Assembly (NCBI GenBank): GCA_027858965.1
Contig: JAQIBS010000025.1
Span: 1-64,000 of the forward strand
DNA: 64,000 nt
From: Kiritimatiellia bacterium
GTDB lineage: Bacteria > Verrucomicrobiota > Kiritimatiellia > RFP12 > UBA1067
Reading direction: 5' to 3'
In this document: piece after piece, positions 58,122 through 64,000 of the stretch
Position numbering within the stretch: the stretch's first letter is position 1
Layout: every line of letters begins with the position of its first letter
Program-made: the position numbers and the translations under genes
Notes under the pieces: model-generated
What the model saw: only the letters and a program-made list of their open reading frames with translations
The model's database searches: none
Told to the model about the DNA's origin: nothing

Positions 58122-60287
58122 ATGCGTAAAGGCTTTACACTTTTAGAAACAATGATTACAACAAGTATCATGACTCTAGTTGTTATTGCATCCGTAGGAT
58201 CATGGGTATTGTATTTACACAAATCCAACCGTGTAATCAATCAGATCATACTTGATCTGGATTCACGTAATGTTGTTGAACGGTTCAGATCAGAGATGCG
58301 CAATGCAGCCCGAGAGACGATCATATTCTACCCTGAAAATGCTGAGCCATATGAGGCGATTGGATTTGCTCTTGCTCAAGACACCGATGGTGACGGCCTG
58401 ATGGACATGGATGCAACAGGATCCAATATTTTATGGAGAGTGACAGTCATTTATCATATATGGGATAAAGAAGACATTCCCCAGATGAGGCGCACGGAAT
58501 TTTCCAATAGGAACAATGATGCCACCACTGACGATTATTACCAGCAGCTTGCCACCGTGGTGTCAACAGGGGAAGGCAACACTGCATGTTTGTCAGGTGA
58601 AATATCTAAAACCTCTACTATGTTTGAAAATCTTTTTTCTGGAAAATTATGGCATGCAGACTCTATCTTTGATGCATACGCTCCCGAAGCCAACACTCTT
58701 GAAAAAACAACATTTGGCAGTTTATCCCTTAAACCAGGAGCCCACACTCTGGAGTTCACTCCAGCCGGAAAACACCCGGATTCGAGCGGGTACAATATCA
58801 GGGTTGATCAATTGAGCGCCAGCGTAACCGGATGGCCTCTGGAGGCGGAAAACTGTAAATGCACAGGAGGCCTCGCAAGCCCGCTATTTATCGGTCCCAA
58901 CCAGGCGGCCGCTGCTTATGGACTACTGGTGACACCCACCGATGACAACGATAAAATCTCATTTAAAATATACAACGATGCAATTGAGGAGTCGGAGTTT
59001 ATCGGCAATGGAAGAAACGTATCAATGTCCAATACCGTTGTACAATTTGATGAAGAGTATAATCCCGAGGGTTTCGCCAGCGGAACCTATGTTACAAAAC
59101 TGGATGGCCGATTTGAAACCATGTGGACTGCCGCACAGCAAAGCGGCTACTACCGCAACGAGTATTTTTATCCCGAAACCAATACCTGCGCCATCCGTGT
59201 TCCGATCATGGCCCCATATGTGCTTCAAGATGGTTACGGGCCGGTATTTCGCTTGTATAAAGGGGCTCAAAATGGAGCGTTAACTCTTGAAAACCCCTGT
59301 TTCGCAATCGTTGAAAACCCTGACCCTGACAACCTCTACGCTGAGCCACCACCCGATATGGACGATTCATACGACCCAGACACAGACAGCATAGATCTGG
59401 AGTTTTATCAATTCGGCATCAAAAAATCAAGCTGGGCGGTATGTGAAAAACAAAACTTTGTTGACCTGCGGCCGACCGAAAGCATTAAAATTGGGATCAA
59501 CAGCACCCTGATGTTATCGTTTGTGGTCAAGGTGGTCAACCTAAGCAGCGATGGCCTCACTCGATTTGGCATAGACAAGCCCAACACACCGGGGTGCTGG
59601 ATCATTGAGGGCGGCGATTCCGCAACAGTCAAAAGAGGAAAATGGAGCACCGATTCCAAGTATGACCCAATCACATCGCCGAGGGCCTTTCTGCCGGCAC
59701 TTGAATTCATTGCCGCTAATTACGCGGACAGCGGTGAATATATATCCAATGTTTATGATGCGGGATCAGATGAAAGTCAATACAAGACAATTGAGTGGCT
59801 GGCAGATATTCCATCTGGCACAGAGTTCGCCATGTACGCACGCTCCGGCAACCTGCTCTCTACTGATGGCTTTAAGATTGCAGATGCCCCTTTATGGGAG
59901 ACATTAACCCCAGTTTCAAACGGAGATATGATTAATGGATCAGGACGGTATTTCCAATTCAGAACCGTAATGAAGGCTCAGCCTTTCAGCCAGTTTCCCG
60001 GTTCATCCGGCAGCTTAACCGGTCCATATCGAAGCGAAACACCCAGGTTACAACATGTTTTGATAAAATGGAATGGTGAATCAAAATATGTGGATGTCAC
60101 CGCCAATTTGCTTAAAAGCCCCGACTGCGGCAGGTTTAAGGTGGAGGTGGATGGCAAACCACTGATCAAAGGGGTAACTATGGAAATTGAAGTTTTTAAA
60201 GACGTCCCGATGATGGGTTCAAAAATGCAACGATTACGCTCCGCTGTAATGGCAGAGGTTGAACCGCGTAACAGTCAGACAAAATAA
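58122..60287 (+). CDS. Large prepilin-type protein (721 aa)
   Basis: MRKGFTLLETMITTSIMTLVVIASVGSWVLYL prepilin signature; long extracellular domain. Confidence 0.8.
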   Translation: MRKGFTLLETMITTSIMTLVVIASVGSWVLYLHKSNRVINQIILDLDSRNVVERFRSEMRNAARETIIFYPENAEPYEAIGFALAQDTDGDGLMDMDATGSNILWRVTVIYHIWDKEDIPQMRRTEFSNRNNDATTDDYYQQLATVVSTGEGNTACLSGEISKTSTMFENLFSGKLWHADSIFDAYAPEANTLEKTTFGSLSLKPGAHTLEFTPAGKHPDSSGYNIRVDQLSASVTGWPLEAENCKCTGGLASPLFIGPNQAAAAYGLLVTPTDDNDKISFKIYNDAIEESEFIGNGRNVSMSNTVVQFDEEYNPEGFASGTYVTKLDGRFETMWTAAQQSGYYRNEYFYPETNTCAIRVPIMAPYVLQDGYGPVFRLYKGAQNGALTLENPCFAIVENPDPDNLYAEPPPDMDDSYDPDTDSIDLEFYQFGIKKSSWAVCEKQNFVDLRPTESIKIGINSTLMLSFVVKVVNLSSDGLTRFGIDKPNTPGCWIIEGGDSATVKRGKWSTDSKYDPITSPRAFLPALEFIAANYADSGEYISNVYDAGSDESQYKTIEWLADIPSGTEFAMYARSGNLLSTDGFKIADAPLWETLTPVSNGDMINGSGRYFQFRTVMKAQPFSQFPGSSGSLTGPYRSETPRLQHVLIKWNGESKYVDVTANLLKSPDCGRFKVEVDGKPLIKGVTMEIEVFKDVPMMGSKMQRLRSAVMAEVEPRNSQTK

Positions 60288-60356
60288 CGAACTGAAAACA
60301 CATCATATCAACGATGATAATTGGAAAAAGATTGCGGCTGGCTGCGAAAGTTGAAA

Positions 60357-61211
60357 TCAAAGATCGAACTTATTCACTAAAACATCCTGAACTATTCGGG
60401 GATGCACAAGAAAGAAGTGACACTTTGCCCCCAACCGAGCGGTGAGATCCTCCTGTAAAGCCTTATCAAGCGGATTCATAACTCCAACCAAAAACTCATC
60501 CGCCATCATCGCAAATGGAATCACACCTCTAACTTTAATATAAGCCGAGGTAATCGCGGATAACACCCCCCCCTCACAATCAAAGAGCTCCAGAGGAATG
60601 GCGGGCATATTACTGGATTTTTGTAACTGACACATCACCTTCTCAGTCCATTCAGGGTGAGCATCATCCAGAAAGGACATCGCTGAAATAAGCTGGGGAT
60701 TCTCAGTTACCGGATATTCACTCAATGCACGAATCAACTCCTCACAAATTTCCGGAGGTAGAATCTCGTTGTCTTTCAACATCCAGACCAAATCCATCTC
60801 GGCCGATAAAGCTGCTCTGGAATAGACATGCACCTCAATTACAGGATCAGGCACATTCAAAGAACCATCGCCCTGCTTTTCAAGTGCCGCACCCTCATAA
60901 GGCAACTCCTTTTTTTGCGAGAGCGCCTGTAATTCACAAGCCTTATTCAACCGAGCAACGGCTGCCTGCGCATCGCTGTCCTCAGAAAACACTTTTAAGT
61001 GGCCTGCAATCATTTTTGCGTCATTCAATTCCCCTTCTTTTATAAGGGTGTCCACCAGGTCAATCAAACAGCGGCAACGTTTATCCAGCGCGCCTACCTG
61101 TTCATAGGCCACGACCAAGAACTCCAGACTGGTTCTGTCACCAGGCATACTCTCAAGCATCGTCTCAAAAAACTCAATTGCCTCGCTAATTTTCGGGTCT
61201 TTATTTTCCAT
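60357..61211 (-). CDS. TPR-like protein with C-terminal GspE N-domain/MshEN-like segment
   Basis: ITSAYIKVRGVIPFAMMADEFLVGVMNPLDKALQEDLTARLGAKCHFFLVHPRIVQDVLVNKF; start MENKDPK at 61211 with AGGAG. Confidence 0.55.
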   Translation of the reverse strand: MENKDPKISEAIEFFETMLESMPGDRTSLEFLVVAYEQVGALDKRCRCLIDLVDTLIKEGELNDAKMIAGHLKVFSEDSDAQAAVARLNKACELQALSQKKELPYEGAALEKQGDGSLNVPDPVIEVHVYSRAALSAEMDLVWMLKDNEILPPEICEELIRALSEYPVTENPQLISAMSFLDDAHPEWTEKVMCQLQKSSNMPAIPLELFDCEGGVLSAITSAYIKVRGVIPFAMMADEFLVGVMNPLDKALQEDLTARLGAKCHFFLVHPRIVQDVLVNKFDL

Positions 61212-61450
61212 ATGAACTCCTTTCTTGATTGCTATTCTCTCAACTCCTGTCAGAAATAACAAGAAACTTCAGAGGCTATTCACATAAGTTGTTTAGTTTG
61301 GTTGTAATTGAAAGCAACTCTAGTATGTTAGAGATAATTCGCATTATGGACAACATAAAGAATTATAAATGAACAAATTACCTTGCGGCGTGACCTCGGC
61401 TTGCGATAAAATGAAGATATCGATATTGACAGAATCTGCGGAGAATTTTA

Positions 61451-63172
61451 ATGAGCCTGATTAACAAAAAAGATAGTTTCGAAAGCATCCTTTTAAAAAG
61501 AGGTGTCTTGACCGAAGAACAACTCAAAAGATCACTGAATAACTCGAGCCACCTGCCCCTGGAAAAACATCTCTCCCAAAACCCCGTAATCAATAAAGCC
61601 AAGCTGACATTGGCGATGGCCGACTACTTTAATACCCACCCCATCACTCTGCCGGAAACGCTAGTCCTTCCACAGGAGTTGCTTGAGTTAGCCCCCCTAA
61701 GGCTCTGGAAAAAACTTAAAGCCGCACCGCTGATGAAATTGGAAAAGGTTTTGACCGTTGCATTTGGCGATCCCTTTGACCTACTGGCGCAAGAGGATAT
61801 CTCCCAGGTCGTTAAGATGAAGATCATTCCACTGATTGCTCTGGAAACAGAGGTGCTGGCAGCGCTCGTTCGCTCTGACGATAAAGATGACGGGGCAATG
61901 GGAATTGAGATGGAATCCATTATGCATTCGCCAGATGCCGACGTGGAAGTCACGAATGTTGACGAGAAGAAAGACGACAACCTTGACAAGACTCTTGAAA
62001 CAGCCGGGGAGGCTCCGGTTATCCGGATGGTTAATATGATGCTGGTGGAAGCGCTGCGAACCAACGCCAGCGATATTCACTTTGAAGCCATGGAAAAAAC
62101 CTCACGGCTGCGCTATCGTATTGACGGAGCTTTGATTGAACGTCCCAGCCCCCCCCGCACACTGCACAACGCAATCGTCTCTCGAATCAAGATTATGTCC
62201 GAACTTGATATTGCGGAGAGACGAGTCCCTCAGGATGGCCGCTTCAAAATCAAAGCACTCAAAAAAGAGGTGGATATCCGTGTGAGCATCCTGCCAACCG
62301 TTCATGGCGAAAAAGTTGTAATGAGAACACTGGACAAAAGCAATCTGGCACCCAGCCTGGCAGCACTGGGTCTTGACGCATTTGCCTATAAGGCCATGCG
62401 CTACGCCATTGATCAACCGCATGGCATTATCCTGGTGACGGGTCCTACAGGATCTGGCAAAACAACAACACTCTACTCCTGCCTTCAGGACTTAAACAAA
62501 CCGGATGTCAACATAGTCACGGCTGAAGATCCGGTCGAATATCAGCTGCATGGTGTAAATCAGGTGCATGTTAATCCGCAAACCGGACTTACGTTTGCCT
62601 CTGTACTCCGCTCCGTTTTACGACAAGATCCTGACATTGTACTTGTAGGAGAGATCCGTGATGGTGAAACCGCAGATATCGCGGTTAAAGCCGCATTAAC
62701 TGGACATCTGGTACTTAGCACCCTGCATACAAATGACGCAGCAGGTGTTATCGCTCGTCTGATCGACATGGGCGTGCCCCCATTCCTGATGGCATCATCT
62801 CTTATTCTAGCCCAGGCACAACGTCTTTACCGCAAGCTCTGTCCCATCTGCAAAAAGCCCTCTGAACCCGACCCGAAAGTTCTTATTGCTAACCACATTA
62901 ACCCGAAGATATTTGAAGGAAAACTGATATACTCTCCGGCTGGGTGCGTAAAGTGCAATAATATCGGATACAAAGGCCGAGGTGCAATCATGGAGGTTCT
63001 CCCTATTTCAGAGAAAATCAGAGAGGCTGTTATCAGAGGAATGACCACCTCCGAAATACATAAGATTGCAATTCAGGAGGGCATGGTTTCTTTAAAAGAT
63101 GCCGGTTTATTGAAAGTGGCAGATGGAATTACCTCAATTCAGGCAGCTATTGAGGTTACAGGCGGTGGGTAG
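61451..63172 (+). CDS. Type II secretion/type IV pilus assembly ATPase (GspE/PilB)
   Basis: GIILVTGPTGSGKTTTLYSCLQDLN, TAEDPVEYQLHGVNQVHVNPQTGLTFASVLRSVLRQDPDIVLVGEIRD, CPICKKP...CVKCNNIGYKGR. Confidence 0.97.
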   Translation: MSLINKKDSFESILLKRGVLTEEQLKRSLNNSSHLPLEKHLSQNPVINKAKLTLAMADYFNTHPITLPETLVLPQELLELAPLRLWKKLKAAPLMKLEKVLTVAFGDPFDLLAQEDISQVVKMKIIPLIALETEVLAALVRSDDKDDGAMGIEMESIMHSPDADVEVTNVDEKKDDNLDKTLETAGEAPVIRMVNMMLVEALRTNASDIHFEAMEKTSRLRYRIDGALIERPSPPRTLHNAIVSRIKIMSELDIAERRVPQDGRFKIKALKKEVDIRVSILPTVHGEKVVMRTLDKSNLAPSLAALGLDAFAYKAMRYAIDQPHGIILVTGPTGSGKTTTLYSCLQDLNKPDVNIVTAEDPVEYQLHGVNQVHVNPQTGLTFASVLRSVLRQDPDIVLVGEIRDGETADIAVKAALTGHLVLSTLHTNDAAGVIARLIDMGVPPFLMASSLILAQAQRLYRKLCPICKKPSEPDPKVLIANHINPKIFEGKLIYSPAGCVKCNNIGYKGRGAIMEVLPISEKIREAVIRGMTTSEIHKIAIQEGMVSLKDAGLLKVADGITSIQAAIEVTGGG

Positions 63173-63405
63173 TGGGAGAAATGCGCGAGTGCTAAAGTTC
63201 TAAAGGGCGAGAGTTCTAAAATGGGTACTACGCCTTTGGCTCAGAGATGCAACTCTACATTTATAAGAACATCAGAAACTGTAGGGGTTGCTTCTCAGAA
63301 ACAAATGAGAATGAGTTTATGGAAAAAGGCATGGCATAAAACTAGCTTGTATGTGGATAGTGATTTATTTAAGTAGCGGATAAGTGAAAATTTGAGAGAA
63401 AATTT

Positions 63406-64000
63406 ATGAGCAATAAAAAAAAAGCGATACGCGTACCAGGTGTCAAGCAGATAGTAAACCGGGAGCTGATCCCATTTACACGGCAGATCTCCAGCATGCT
63501 GAATGCCGGCATGTCAATTATGGCATCCATTTCAACCATTGAAGATCAATGTAAGCACCCTGGTTTCAAAATGGTACTCACAACCTTGCGGGAGAACATT
63601 GAGAGCGGTTCCCCGTTCTCCGAAGGACTGACCCTCTTTCCATCCGTTTTTAGCGACATGTATGTGAATATGGTTGCAGCCGGAGAACGTAGCGGACAAT
63701 TCGCAGATGTGCTCAAGCGACTTGCACTTTTGCTGGACTCATCCGCCCGGCTTGTCAGAAAAGTCAAGTCGGCGATGACCTACCCGGTAGTTATCTTGAG
63801 TCTGGCAATGATTATGGCATTCGGTCTGATAACCTTTGTTGTCCCGGTTTTCAAGGAGATGTTTGAGGGCTTTGGAGAACAATTGCCATTTCTAACACAA
63901 ATGCTTGTTAATGCAAGTAATTTTATTAGATCTCGTTGGTACATTCTTATTGTGATAGCGATTGGCGCTGTCACCTCTTTCCGATACTGGAAGTCTACGG
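63406..64000 (+). CDS. Type II secretion system F family protein (GspF/PilC), truncated at window edge
   Basis: ATG at 63406; ELIPFTRQISSMLNAGMSIMASI...MVAAGERSGQFADVLKRLALLLDSSARLVRKVKSAMTYPVVI; not in the ORF track because it runs off the window. Confidence 0.92.
   Translation, partial: MSNKKKAIRVPGVKQIVNRELIPFTRQISSMLNAGMSIMASISTIEDQCKHPGFKMVLTTLRENIESGSPFSEGLTLFPSVFSDMYVNMVAAGERSGQFADVLKRLALLLDSSARLVRKVKSAMTYPVVILSLAMIMAFGLITFVVPVFKEMFEGFGEQLPFLTQMLVNASNFIRSRWYILIVIAIGAVTSFRYWKST

Overview
Bacterial chromosome window, mostly minus-strand from 0.5 to 30 kb and mixed after that. By gene content it is probably from a polysaccharide-degrading PVC-type bacterium (Kiritimatiellota/Lentisphaerae-like); this is inference, with no phylogeny run. 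Coding content: (i) a probable catabolic locus (about 0.5-22.5 kb) with aldose epimerase, FAD oxidoreductase, HpcH/HpaI aldolase, APH-like kinase, BASS transporter, three adjacent glycosidase/sialidase-like enzymes, a 1.7k-residue LamG/autotransporter-repeat surface protein and a GntR regulator; (ii) 6-phosphogluconate dehydrogenase, SDR and LarA-like genes; (iii) a carbohydrate cluster with glucoamylase-like protein, sulfatase, rhamnogalacturonan lyase and agarase-like GH; (iv) housekeeping genes (rpmB, maf, pgsA-like, mutS); (v) a hybrid histidine kinase followed by a pseudopilin/GspE/GspF cluster that runs off the right edge. The least ordinary signals are: a ~95-120 bp repeat family placed exactly at the stop codons of at least five minus-strand genes; a histone-H1-like Lys/Ala tail on 6-phosphogluconate dehydrogenase; a ~120-aa module shared by three adjacent enzymes but at different ends; and a dense collection of heptamer/nonamer intergenic repeats and inverted-repeat-flanked genes. 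No rRNA, tRNA or CRISPR array was recognised. All homology calls come from reading the protein sequences; no database search was run.
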